Origin: Sphingobacteriales bacterium
Lineage (GTDB): Bacteria; Bacteroidota; Bacteroidia; Chitinophagales; Chitinophagaceae
Length of the DNA stretch: 64,000 nucleotides
Reading direction: 5' to 3'
Assembly: GCA_016708305.1 (NCBI GenBank)
Contig: JADJGB010000002.1
Coordinates: 186,001 to 250,000 of the forward strand
Part shown: one piece after another, positions 51,450 to 64,000 of the stretch
Layout of the letters: the number at the start of each line of letters is the position of its first letter
Position numbering within the stretch: the first letter of the stretch is position 1
Notes under the pieces: model-generated
The model's database searches: none
Seen by the model: the letters and a program-made list of their open reading frames with translations, nothing else
What the model was told of the DNA's origin: nothing
Made by a program: the position numbers and the translations under genes

Positions 51450-54400
51450 TTAAAAAATAATATTAAGGTTTAGATCAAATCCACGACTGAACAAATAGTC
51501 AGTTCCTCTCTCTATCTGCACGGTTGACAGTCTGAAGATATCGTTCATGCTCACGCCTACCGATGCTTTGTTGGCCCTGATTTTCTTCAACCATTGTTGC
51601 CCCAGTTCATAAGAAAGATTGAATCTGGAAAGAGTGAGTGTGTTTTCTTTTTGCACAAAGCGTGTTGTTTGATAGGGGAACGACTGATCTGCAATATTGC
51701 GATATAAGGCAATATCGCCGGGTTTTTTCCATCTGCTTTCAAACACTCTGTAATCTGCATTAAACATCGGATTTGATCCTTCCACTTTGGAAGCCAAAGT
51801 AGTATTGTAAATATATTGATCATAAAAGAATCTGAAATAAGTAGCTGCTGTAAATCTTCTGTAAGAAAGCACAGAGTAGAAGGTGCCTAAAACCTTTGGT
51901 TGAAGATCACCTACCACTACTTTATCTGCAGGATCAAACACAAATGTTCTGTCGCCATTCAATTTGATAAACACTTCTTTACCGGTTGCAGGGTCTATAC
52001 CTGCAGAACGTACTACTTTCAATGCTGTAGTTGACTCACCTTCCTGAAACTGAGGCAAAGGAGACAAAGTGTTCAACGCATTATTTCTGTCATTGATAGC
52101 CTGCAAAGCATTACTTATTCTAAGAATTTTATTCCTATTATGAGTAATTATGGTTCCCAATTGCCAGTTCCACTCTTTTCCCTGAATTACGTAGCCATCC
52201 AATTTGATTTCAATACCCTTGTTTTCAATTTCACCAAGGTTATCTTTTCCGATGGTAGCGCCGGCAGAAGGCGGAATGGTTTTATCAATAACCAGATCGG
52301 TTGTTTTTCTTAAATAAACATCGGCCGAAAGATTAATTCTGCGTTTCAGAATACTGATATCAGCGCCGGCATTATAGTTCATGGTGCGCTCCCATCTCAA
52401 ATCGGGATTACCGATAGTAATTGGAATAGCGCCAATGCCGTTGAGATAATTAAGGTCAATATTATAACGATAGGTTGTCAATGCCTGATAAGGGGCAAAA
52501 CTTACTTTACCTGTATAACCGGTACTCACCCGAAGTTTGAAAATATCTAACCAGTCATTTTTCAGAAATTCTTCATTGTGTAAATTCCATCCCAAACCTG
52601 CAGACCAGAAATGGCTGTAACGGTTATTGGCTCCAAACTTAGAAGACCCCGAAATTTGATACACCCCATCGAAATAATAACGATTACGGAAAAGATAGTT
52701 AAGGTTCAGGAATCCTGCCACATCAGCATTCAGGTCCTGAGAACCTCCCCGGAGCGCCTCCAATAGGATAAGATGATGCGAAATTGATAGATCTTAAAGC
52801 ATCAGCATAAAAGCCAATACCGGAGAAACTGCTGTATCGGTTATTGGTATGATTCAGATTTCCTCCCAAATTAGCCGTAAGCAGGCTTTGTTTTGGTAAT
52901 GCTTCATTATAGGTTAATACCACATTTCCCGAATAAGTAAGTACATTGTTATTTGTCATGCTTAATGAACCTCTTTGAGATAAATCTGTAATATTTTTAA
53001 ATGCCCCTGATAATGGAGAAGTGTACATTTCAGTATATCCACCATTCAATATAAAGTTAATGTGCGAAGTCAACGAAAAACGTCCCGACATTCTCCAGCG
53101 CATATCAAAATCATTACTCAGGTTTTGAGTCATGGCTTTGCTGAAAGAGCCGAGGCTTGCTTCATACAACGGGTTATTCATATCCCATGACAAGGTTTTT
53201 CTAAACTGTCCAAAATCATCATAAACCCTGTCATAAGGATTCATTTTTGTGTAGGATGAAAAACTTCCATACGGTGAATACTGAATGGCCGTGCGCGAAA
53301 GATTGGTACGGTTAGTAAATGTGAAACCACTTGGAGTATTGTATTCCAGTGCAAACCCTAATCCATAACGCTTACGGAAGTCGCCTTTCATCACACCTTC
53401 CACATTGCCAAAACGGGCATTCAGTTCATACCGGGCATTCCCGGCACCCCCGGCCAAACGAATTGAATGGTCATTACTAATACCAATTCTGGATGGCTTC
53501 GACATCCAGTCAGTATTTACACCCCGGTTTATGTCCATAAACCTCACATTGTACAAAGAATCCAATGATTGCTGGCGCAAATGATCGGTGGAGGTATATA
53601 ATCCGGCTAATCTTTCATATTCCAATTTATCCTTTGGTTCTAATAAATTGTACCCGCTAAAATCGGGGAACTGCATACTACCCACAAAATTGTAGATTAC
53701 TTTCATCTTTCCGGTAGTCAGTTTATTTCTTTCAATAACAATAACACCATTTGCAGCTCTGGCACCGTATAAGGCAGCAGCCGAAGCATCTTTAAGTATG
53801 GTTATAGTTGCTATCTCATTGATATCCATATCATAAAGCTCGCGCACGCTAATAATGGTACCGTCTCTTACTATTAATGGTTGGTTCACCGTCTGGTCGT
53901 TATTAGCAAAAGAAGTAACACCACGTACCAAGATGTCGGGTATGGCATTTGGGTTAGACCCAAGACTGTTGTTTTCTGTAACAGTAAGACCCGGAGTAAG
54001 CATAGCTAATGCTTCAAACACATTGGTAGGCGCCACCGATTTCAATTGCTCACCTGTAAAGGTCAATGCCGAACCTGTATAACTGGCTTTATTTTTCTTG
54101 AAGAAACCGGTAACCACAATGTCGTCGGTTGTAACGGGTATTGACTCCATAGTAATGTTAATCACTTCTCTGCCATTTACCGGCTCTGATTTTACCAGCA
54201 TACCTACATGGGAGAAAAACAGTAATGCAGAACTTCCCACTCCATTGAGGAAATAATTTCCCAGGGCATCCGTCATGGTACCCTTATTTTGGTCTCTCAC
54301 CATCACAGAAACACCCTGCATCGGGGCACCGGTGTTATCAGATACTTTACCGCTAATATTTATAAGGGTATCGGCAGATTTTGCAGAAGGAGTATTCTGA

Positions 54401-54555
54401 AGTACCAATCCTTCATTAGCAGCTAAAGCAGGATCACTTAAAACCAGTAGTAAAAAGAGTACTAAAATGGAAAAACTTCCTTTTTTTGGTTTTTGAAAGT
54501 TTTCAAACTTTCTTAATCGGGCCCGAAGATTGTTAATTAAATACATTTTTTTCAT
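51450..54555 (-). CDS. SusC/RagA TonB-dependent transporter, second locus (one frameshift)
   Basis: Frames 54555-52723 and 52763-51450 join when one G is removed from CTCCGGGGAGG (about 52750), giving 1034 residues. A long cytosolic N-terminus precedes the signal helix (SFSILVLFLLLVLSDPALA). The regulatory domain (ISGKVSDNTGAPMQGVSVMV), the plug (LIVRDGTIISVRELYDMDINEIATITILKDASAAALYG) and the barrel follow, ending SRGFDLNLNIIF. An internal start at MYLINNLRARL is possible. It heads an operon of six genes. Confidence 0.9.
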
Positions 54556-54733
54556 TAATCTTCTTTAAGTATTTATATAAAAATTATAAAAAGGCTGCTA
54601 AAGTACATCTTTCGTATAAAGAAAGACTGAGCAATCGTTTGTTCAAAATAATTATGTGCTACATATAAAACTAAAATACTATTTGTCGTTGATGCTTTAA
54701 AAATTATTAATGAACTAAAAAAGAATAAAAATC

Positions 54734-54762
54734 AAAAAGGGCAGTCGAAACAGACTACCCTC
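54734..54762 (-). terminator. Terminator after the OsmC gene
   Basis: GGGTAGTC-TGTTTC-GACTGCCC on the minus strand (54760-54739) forms a stem with one mismatch, followed by TTTTT. A second small dyad, ATTCGG-AAT-CCGAAT, lies at 54769-54783. Confidence 0.7.
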
Positions 54763-54829
54763 TTAAAAATTCGGAATCCGAATCTGATGTTTTCACACTT
54801 CGCTTATTTTGATAGGTTTTTGATAAATA

Positions 54830-55264
54830 CTACTTTATAAATACCGTTGGTTCAAAATGAATGGTAGATTTTGCAGAGTTAGAAATCAAACATGCCACTT
54901 CCGATTTCTGAAGTATCCGCCCTGCCCGTTCTACATCTTTTTCATGCGCAATCTCAAGTACGGGTTTCAGCCAAACATCCGTCATCATGTATATATTTTC
55001 AACCATCCCGAGTTTTCCCTGCGCTTTGCAGCTAAACTTTGTAAATTCAAGTTTAGAATTTTCGGCCACAGCCAAAAAAGTAGTCATGAAACAACTTAAT
55101 ATACTTGCCGTGTATAAATGCTCAGGACTCCAGATGCCTTCAATTCCTTTCGGAAAGGGAGGTGGTGTAACCACTTCTATCTTATCATTCAATTCCGGCG
55201 ATTGCATAACGCCTTTTCTATCAGATACCCACTCAAGGCTTACATTGTAAATATGCTCGCTCAT
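54830..55264 (-). CDS. OsmC/Ohr family protein
   Basis: A 144-residue OsmC-fold protein. The first conserved cysteine is replaced by the ASILSCFMTTFLAV context (one Cys), and the second lies in SEVACLISNSA. These are the two peroxidatic-type cysteines of the family, used to reduce organic hydroperoxides. Its ATG overlaps the stop of the upstream NifX-like gene by 4 bp, so translation is probably coupled. Confidence 0.87.
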   Translation of the reverse strand: MSEHIYNVSLEWVSDRKGVMQSPELNDKIEVVTPPPFPKGIEGIWSPEHLYTASILSCFMTTFLAVAENSKLEFTKFSCKAQGKLGMVENIYMMTDVWLKPVLEIAHEKDVERAGRILQKSEVACLISNSAKSTIHFEPTVFIK

Positions 55265-55617
55265 ATATTTTGGTCTTTTTTTCTTAATACTCTTTGATTT
55301 GCTGTTCCCTTTATTATATTAATTACATTTTTTATATTTGTTTCCTTTTGCACAACAACCATTTGCACCTGATGTTGTCTGAAAAATTCTGACACTTTTG
55401 ATCCAAACCTACCAGCCACAGCCATGTTTATACCATTTCTTATCAGCATTTCGGCAGCATCGCATCCGGCCCTATCTTTTTCATACCTAACAATATTTTC
55501 CACAAAAGCATAATTATCCTTTTCACTGTCATAAATACAGAACCAATCTGTTCTACCGAAGTGCCTATCCACCTCGGATTTCAAATGATTTTCTTTTGCG
55601 GCAATAGCAATTTTCAT
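55261..55617 (-). CDS. NifX/NifB-type iron-molybdenum cofactor-binding domain protein
   Basis: A 118-residue protein of the dinitrogenase FeMo-cofactor family: MKIAIAAKENHLKSEVDRHFGRTDWFCIYD at the start, DRAGCDAAEMLI in the middle, and a beta-alpha ending. In non-diazotrophs such proteins are thought to bind metal clusters; no other nitrogen-fixation gene is present here. It is the middle gene of a three-gene operon with DUF134 and OsmC. Confidence 0.87.
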   Translation of the reverse strand: MKIAIAAKENHLKSEVDRHFGRTDWFCIYDSEKDNYAFVENIVRYEKDRAGCDAAEMLIRNGINMAVAGRFGSKVSEFFRQHQVQMVVVQKETNIKNVINIIKGTANQRVLRKKDQNI

Positions 55618-55619
55618 TT

Positions 55620-56012
55620 TTATTGAATATTTAAAGCTGTTTTACAAAATGGGCAATGCGTACCCGAGTTCTCAGTAATGGTAAACGAAATTCCACATCC
55701 CTCACACTCATACCATTTGGCGATACGTGCATTGCCCTGTTCAAAACAAATTTCACACCCTTCTACTAATGCACGGGCAATTTTTCGTCTTGCACTTTCA
55801 TAAATTCTTGTAAGCGTAGGTCTCGATACATTCATAATGCAGGCAGCCTCTAATTGCGAAAGCAGCTCATAATCACAAAGATTAATAGCTTCATATTCCT
55901 CAAAAGACAGTGTAACCGATTCACTATGCTCTTTTTGTTGGCAACCCAAGGGAGCGAATCCAGTGAAATGCGGTGCCATTTGTATATATCTTGTTTTCTT
56001 CTGCCTGCCCAT
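55620..56012 (-). CDS. DUF134 family DNA-binding protein with C-terminal zinc ribbon
   Basis: A 130-residue protein with the DUF134 start (MGRQKKTRYI), a sigma-70-region-4-like HTH (LSFEEYEAINLCDYELLSQLEAACIMNVSRPTLTRIYESARRKIA) and cysteines C-E-x-C near residue 93. A zinc-ribbon end (CEGCGISFTI... HCPFCKTALN) follows. It is probably the local regulator; a dyad lies in its own promoter. DUF134 genes are often next to NifX-like genes. Confidence 0.88.
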   Translation of the reverse strand: MGRQKKTRYIQMAPHFTGFAPLGCQQKEHSESVTLSFEEYEAINLCDYELLSQLEAACIMNVSRPTLTRIYESARRKIARALVEGCEICFEQGNARIAKWYECEGCGISFTITENSGTHCPFCKTALNIQ

Positions 56013-56028
56013 GAATCAATTCTTTTCA

Positions 56029-56057
56029 CAAAGATAATTATTTTGAACATAAGTTCA
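56029..56057 (-). promoter_or_regulatory. Promoter and dyad operator of the DUF134 operon
   Basis: TATCTTTG on the minus strand (56036-56029) is a good -7 box 17 bp before the start codon. The dyad TGAAC-TTAT-GTTCA (56057-56044) lies between it and the expected -33 position, where the sequence is ATG instead of TTG. The placement fits autorepression by the DUF134 protein. Confidence 0.55.
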
Positions 56058-56217
56058 TAATAAATTTTTACTTTTGCATTTTAATCAAAAAAACATTTAC
56101 ACCAGTTAACGCAATAATAAATAGCAATAAATCAGATTTGAGCATTTTATTAAATAAAACAAAGAGGTTCTATGAAGGATAGTGTGGGTTTGGAATTGTT
56201 GCGCATTGCGACAATGG

Positions 56218-56370
56218 CCTTGAAAAAAAGGCGTTAAAAAAATGATTGAAGGTAGTCGTTAAAAAGCCGTCGTTGTTTGAGCGCCATTCGGTCTTCGTAA
56301 TAAATGCAACAACGACGCAAGTTCGGTTTAGACTGCCGAAATCATTTTTAGCAATTTTTTTTTAGCCTTG
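56218..56370. repeat. 150-bp imperfect inverted repeat (MITE-like or structured element)
   Basis: The gene-free gap 56013-56486 holds a long imperfect palindrome. Perfect 10-bp pairs are CGTCGTTGTT (56268-56277) with AACAACGACG (56308-56317), and AAAAATGATT (56238-56247) with AATCATTTTT (56340-56349). GGTAGTC/GACTGCC and CCTTG/CAAGG-like ends also pair. The rest of the gap is A/T-homopolymer-rich with no gene visible. Confidence 0.7.
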
Positions 56371-56486
56371 ATTTTTTTGTTACCTTTTTTTTTCAAGACA
56401 AAAAGTTAAACAACAAAAAGAACCATAGTCCATACAAAACGTCATAGAACCAACAAAGATCATCAGAAACTTATAATATTAAAGAA

Positions 56487-56888
56487 ATGGAACCAATTAC
56501 AACATCTATAGAGACAAGGCAGTGTAAAACAATTTTCCCCAACACCTGGAATGCTAATGAAACATTATTTGGAGGTGAAGCCCTAAAATGGATGGATGAA
56601 GTAGCTTTCATCACTGCCACAAGGTTCACCAGACAAAAAATGTTTACAGTCAAAATCAGTGAGATACTATTCAAAAAACCGGCATACAAAGTTTCATTTG
56701 TTGAGGTAATAGGTAAAGTTGTAGCGGTAAGCTCTTCCAGAATCAAAGTCAGGGTTGAAATATTTGTTGAAGATATGTATGCAGAAGAATCAGTTGAAAA
56801 GGCAGTGGAAGGGCATTTTGTCTTTGCCGCTTTGGATGAAAAACGAAAACCGCAAAGAATACAATTCAGGGAAAATATTTTAATCTAA
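56487..56888 (+). CDS. Acyl-CoA thioesterase (hotdog fold, YciA/BACH-like)
   Basis: A 133-residue single hotdog domain with the family signature FPNTWNANETLFGGEALKWMDEVAFITATRF (Asp as catalytic candidate) and MFTVKISEILFKKPAY. It hydrolyses acyl-CoA to free acid and CoA in the cytosol; chain length is not predictable. The end, RKPQRIQF, is short and basic. It is transcribed alone, convergent with the tRNA-Met gene. Confidence 0.87.
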   Translation: MEPITTSIETRQCKTIFPNTWNANETLFGGEALKWMDEVAFITATRFTRQKMFTVKISEILFKKPAYKVSFVEVIGKVVAVSSSRIKVRVEIFVEDMYAEESVEKAVEGHFVFAALDEKRKPQRIQFRENILI

Positions 56889-57006
56889 CGAATTTGTATT
56901 TGCAAAAAAAAGATAATATATTTATCGATATACATTGTTCAGAATTTTTTTCAGAGATTCCATTCAACGCATCTGTATTTTATCCACTTTAGCTTATCAA
57001 ACAAAT

Positions 57007-57037
57007 TGAAAAAACTCTCCTTTCAGAGAGTTTTTTG
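57007..57037 (-). terminator. Bidirectional terminator between thioesterase and tRNA-Met
   Basis: AAAAAACTCTC and GAGAGTTTTTT form a perfect stem around CTTTCA, with T's on either strand. It ends right at the 3' end of tRNA-Met. Confidence 0.85.
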
Positions 57038-57111
57038 TAGCGGAGATGGGAGTTGAACCCATGACCTCAGGGTTATGAATCCTGCGCTCTAACCGCCTGA
57101 GCTACCCCGCC
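57038..57111 (-). tRNA. tRNA-Met (CAT)
   Basis: Minus-strand cloverleaf: acceptor GGCGGGG with CTCCGCT (two G-U pairs), D-arm GCTC, anticodon arm CAGGATTCATAACCCTG with anticodon CAT, T-loop GTTCAAC. No CCA is encoded. Elongator Met or the CAT-anticodon Ile species cannot be told apart with certainty by eye. Confidence 0.9.
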
Positions 57112-57225
57112 ATTTGTATTTCCTGTTTCAGAATTTATTCCGCCGATGGTTTACACCTTTTCGGCGGGCAGCAAAAATAAAGATTCCATACCTAAAAAGA
57201 AAATCATTTTTGCCTTTTTGCAAAA

Positions 57226-57555
57226 TTACTTTGCTTGGCACAAAATATCTTCCATATAAATGGCCTGATGACTTTCAGAATATGCACATTTTCCAATTTT
57301 TATAACCAGTACCTGAGGAGATTGATGTCTGATACCGTAAGATTCTGCTATTTTATTGGAAATCAATCTGTAATTAATCAAATCAAGATAATAAAAATCA
57401 ACATCGGCAGGAACTTCGGTCTTTGCCAGCCTATTTTTTATCATTCCGCTAATAGAGCATCTGGTACTGTGCTTAAAAATGATTTGTGGTCGTGAAAAAG
57501 AATCAATATTGATTTTCACCAATTGCGCCAAATTTTCTAATGTGATCCAGGCCAC
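57226..57555 (-). CDS. ytxJ: YtxJ family bacillithiol-system redox protein
   Basis: A 109-residue thioredoxin-like protein with a monothiol active site (IIFKHSTRCSISGM) and the family-specific DFYYLDLINYRLISNKIAESYGIRHQSPQVLVIKIG. YtxJ is a monothiol bacilliredoxin-like protein, which implies the organism makes bacillithiol. It starts 18 bp after yebC on the same strand, so the two may be co-transcribed. Confidence 0.87.
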   Translation of the reverse strand: MAWITLENLAQLVKINIDSFSRPQIIFKHSTRCSISGMIKNRLAKTEVPADVDFYYLDLINYRLISNKIAESYGIRHQSPQVLVIKIGKCAYSESHQAIYMEDILCQAK

Positions 57556-57573
57556 AGTTAACTATTTTTTTTA

Positions 57574-58296
57574 TTATCCCATATTATGAAAAACCTTCTG
57601 CACGTCTTCGTCTTGTTCCAGCCTTTCAATCAATTTACTTACATCTTCTGCCTGTTCATCGGTAACAGGTACTGTTGTAGAAGGAATCCATTCCACTTCG
57701 GCGCGGATAGGTGTAATATTTCCTTCTTCCAGCGCTTTTTGCATATTTCCAAAATCAGTAAACCCTACCCTAACTACCAAAATATCCTTACCATTTTCAT
57801 CGCTACTTTCTCCAAGCGCTTCAAGTCCTGAATCAATCAGTTCCAATTCCAGCTCCTCAGCATTCATTCCTTCGGGATTTAGTTCAAAAACACCCATTTT
57901 ATTAAACTGAAAAGCAACACTGCCGCTATTTCCCAAAGCGCCACCTCCTTTGTTAAAATGATTTTTTACGTTTGCCACCGTTCTCACATGATTATCTGTT
58001 GCAGTTTCTACCAGTATTGCCACACCATGAGGGGCATATCCTTCGTACAATATTTCATCATAGTTTTCCATCTCTTTGCCCTGAGCGCGTTTGATGGCAG
58101 CTTCTACCCTGTCTTTGGGCATATTTACACTCTTAGCATTTTGCATGCAGCGACGTAAAGCAGAATTAGTGTGTGCATCGGGTCCACCGGCCTTTACAGC
58201 AATAGCAATTTCTTTACCAATTCTTGTAAACTGCTTGGCCATCCTATCGTAACGGGCAAACATGGTTGCTTTTCTTACTTCAAATATTCTTCCCAT
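57574..58296 (-). CDS. yebC: YebC/PmpR family protein
   Basis: A full-length 240-residue YebC protein: MGRIFEVRKATMFARYDRMAKQFTRIGKEI at the start, NMPKDRVEAAIKRAQG, GYAPHGVAILVETATDN and WIPSTTVPVTDEQAEDV. YebC proteins are DNA-binding regulators, and related proteins help ribosomes through proline stretches. It is downstream of the rRNA operon terminator and upstream of ytxJ. Confidence 0.93.
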   Translation of the reverse strand: MGRIFEVRKATMFARYDRMAKQFTRIGKEIAIAVKAGGPDAHTNSALRRCMQNAKSVNMPKDRVEAAIKRAQGKEMENYDEILYEGYAPHGVAILVETATDNHVRTVANVKNHFNKGGGALGNSGSVAFQFNKMGVFELNPEGMNAEELELELIDSGLEALGESSDENGKDILVVRVGFTDFGNMQKALEEGNITPIRAEVEWIPSTTVPVTDEQAEDVSKLIERLEQDEDVQKVFHNMG

Positions 58297-58322
58297 AAAT
58301 TGTATTTGTAAATTTCAGGTAG

Positions 58323-58353
58323 CAAAATTAAGCTTTCCGATTATCATATTGAA
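58323..58353 (-). promoter_or_regulatory. Candidate promoter of yebC
   Basis: TAATTTTG (58330-58323) with TTC 20 bp upstream (58353-58351) is close to the Bacteroidota consensus (TTC instead of TTG) and lies 26 bp before the start codon. Confidence 0.4.
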
Positions 58354-58416
58354 AAAGAGGCGCAAATATATTAGCGTTCTGTTATCAGAGTTTGCTTTAT
58401 AAACGAGTGATTAGAA

Positions 58417-58449
58417 ACAAAAAAGCCTCGATTAAAAAAATCGAGGCTT
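58417..58449 (-). terminator. rRNA operon terminator
   Basis: On the minus strand AAGCCTCGATT (58449-58439) pairs with AATCGAGGCTT (58433-58423), with a T-rich loop and a T tract after. It follows the 5S gene. Confidence 0.9.
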
Positions 58450-58458
58450 CAATAAGAA

Positions 58459-58567
58459 TGGCAGCTACCTACTCTCCCGCATTTTGGCGCAGTACCATCG
58501 GCCATAAGGGGCTTAACTTCTCTGTTCGGTATGGGAAGAGGTGAACACCCTTGGTAAAACCACCATA
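58459..58567 (-). rRNA. rrf: 5S ribosomal RNA
   Basis: Recognised on the minus strand by TGTTCACCTCTTCCCATAC, CGAACAGAGAAGTTAAGCCC, and the GGGAGAGTAGGTAGCTGCC end. The length of about 109 bases is usual. Ends are approximate. Confidence 0.93.
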
Positions 58568-58653
58568 AAAAGTTTAATTAACAATTTAAAATTGATAATT
58601 ACAATAAATTAACATATTGGAAAAGTTAGAAGAGAAACAAAACAAAAAAATTA

Positions 58654-61462
<2,809 letters not shown>

Positions 61463-61756
61463 TTAAAAAATTTAAAAATTAGAAACTATATTATTATTTT
61501 AGTTACTGTTGTAGTTTGTTACCCGACCACATTTCGTAAGACCGACCAAAAAATGGTGATATTATAAAATTGTGATCAGATCTGTTAGGTACTCTCCTAA
61601 CAGTTATTTTCCAATATGTCAAAGAACTTTATATAACTTCAGACATTGAGCCATCCGTTATAACTGTTGATGTTCAGATTACGAATCTGCAGACCAAATG
61701 TCACATCAAATATTTTAAGAACTATCGCCTACAGCTACGCGCTATGGCTACTTTTG

Positions 61757-61831
61757 TGGAGGATATCGGAGTCGAACCGATGACCCCCTGCGTGCAAGGC
61801 AGGTGCTCTAAGCCAACTGAGCTAATCCCCC
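61757..61831 (-). tRNA. tRNA-Ala (TGC)
   Basis: Spacer tRNA. Acceptor GGGGGAT pairs with ATCCTCC (one G-U), anticodon arm CCTGC-CTTGCAC-GCAGG (anticodon TGC), T-arm ATCGG-TTCGACT-CCGAT. No CCA is encoded. Confidence 0.95.
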
Positions 61832-61877
61832 GGGTTAGCTCATAGCTAAAAGCTTATAGCTAAAAGCCTTTTTTCTG

Positions 61878-61952
61878 TAGACCCGACCAGATTTGAACTG
61901 GTGACCCCTACATTATCAGTGTAGTGCTCTAACCAGGCTGAGCTACGGATCT
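61878..61952 (-). tRNA. tRNA-Ile (GAT)
   Basis: Spacer tRNA next to the 16S gene. Acceptor AGATCCG pairs with CGGGTCT (one G-U), anticodon arm CTACA-CTGATAA-TGTAG (anticodon GAT), T-arm CCAGT-TCAAAT-CTGG type. No CCA is encoded. Confidence 0.95.
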
Positions 61953-62067
61953 GTGAAAGTAGCCCCCAATCTCTATCGGTGGGTTTACATTAACTTATTT
62001 AAAAGAACTTGATTCAATTTAAAAATTGAAAGTGAAGGAAACAATAGCAACGGTAAGTGTTGCTCTA

Positions 62068-63596
<1,529 letters not shown>

Positions 63597-63888
63597 TGAG
63601 TTTTGATACTGACATTTTAAAATTCTCAAGAGAAAATTAACGTGTCAAATCGAATTTATTTCGCTTTGACTTACCTTCGTTTTCGCCTTTCGGCGAATTG
63701 AATTGTGCTATTGCTTCCAAACTTTCAAAGAACTTTTCAGAGCGTAATATGTAACTACCAACCCTGAATGTGCTGATATTTGCGGACTTGAACCACCTGC
63801 TGCGCCTTAAACGCTATATCAAATTTTTATACTTTTTTTGAAGAACTTTTTGCACTTTACCTGTAGTGCCGTTTCCGATTTGGGATTG

Positions 63889-63919
63889 CAAAGGTAAAAC
63901 CTTTTTTTCAATTCACCAA
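63889..63919 (-). promoter_or_regulatory. rRNA operon promoter P2
   Basis: TTG (63919-63917), 20 bp and TACCTTTG (63896-63889) on the minus strand match the Bacteroidota consensus. The start would fall about 290 bp before the 16S gene. The leader 63597-63888 holds no gene. Confidence 0.7.
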
Positions 63920-63972
63920 ATTTATTTTTAAATCTTTTTTCTTAGAACTACCACTCTTTTAAAAGCGGATTG

Positions 63973-63980
63973 CAAAGATA
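63973..63980 (-). promoter_or_regulatory. Possible rRNA operon promoter P1, -7 element
   Basis: TATCTTTG with GCAATCCGC downstream closely resembles the P2 context (TACCTTTGCAATCCC), suggesting tandem duplicated promoters. The -33 box would lie past the window end. Confidence 0.5.
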
Positions 63981-64000
63981 CGATTTAATTTTTAAACCAG

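Noticed and set aside
55261..55617. Evidence for nitrogen fixation
   Set aside because: A lone NifX/NifB-type domain protein occurs widely in non-fixing bacteria, and no nif structural gene is nearby.

Overview
The window looks like a chromosomal segment of an AT-rich Bacteroidota, most likely of the Chitinophagaceae type. Evidence for this includes SusC/SusD pairs, lipoprotein signals, promoters of the TTG-N19/20-TAnnTTTG type instead of Shine-Dalgarno-led genes, a YtxJ-type bacillithiol-system protein, DUF4199 and DUF4843 proteins and a eukaryotic-type citrate synthase. The family assignment is inference; the 16S gene at 62068..63596 would settle it.

Layout. 1-3.8 kb: end of dihydrofolate reductase, a repeat-rich gap, a methyltransferase, then an internally deleted dihydroorotase, a DUF4199 membrane protein and a GT2 glycosyltransferase. 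3.9-13.6 kb: an accessory block with two convergent type IIG restriction-modification genes. The first is split by a complete 1505-bp insertion sequence with an 8-bp target duplication. Between the two genes lie a REP-like palindrome array and a Y1 (IS200/RAYT-type) transposase. The block ends at tRNA-Ala(GGC). 13.7-28.9 kb: housekeeping and envelope genes, including a holin-like/YtxH operon, citrate synthase, LOG protein, Na+/solute symporter, O-methyltransferase, glucosaminidase, HPRT, a BlaI/BlaR1-like pair, CoA-transferase, GtrA and two S66 LD-carboxypeptidases.

28.9-44.3 kb: one co-directional polysaccharide-utilisation locus with a XylR-like regulator, SusC, SusD, a LamG lipoprotein, a GH63/MGH1-like hydrolase, GH92 alpha-mannosidase-PA14, a fused phosphodiesterase-alkaline phosphatase, and a metallophosphoesterase-PA14. 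I read it as a locus for phosphorylated alpha-mannosides; this is the most interesting system in the window. 44.5-54.6 kb: a second Sus-like operon (SusC, SusD, DUF4843, PKD-like lipoprotein, TlpA thioredoxin, two-domain trypsin/PDZ protein) with no glycosidase, perhaps aimed at proteins or peptides. 54.8-58.3 kb: DUF134/NifX-like/OsmC operon, acyl-CoA thioesterase, tRNA-Met, YebC and YtxJ. 58.4-64.0 kb: a complete rRNA operon on the minus strand (16S, tRNA-Ile, tRNA-Ala, 23S, 5S) with tandem promoters at the window edge.

A caution applies throughout. About twenty conserved genes are broken by single-base indels, mostly one base missing from a homopolymer, and tRNA-Ala(GGC) also appears to lack one G. 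Restoring one or two bases per gene generally recovers a full-length family member. I therefore annotate these as single genes with probable sequencing errors. The IS insertion (precise duplication) and the dihydroorotase deletion (about 100 codons) are different in kind and may be real.
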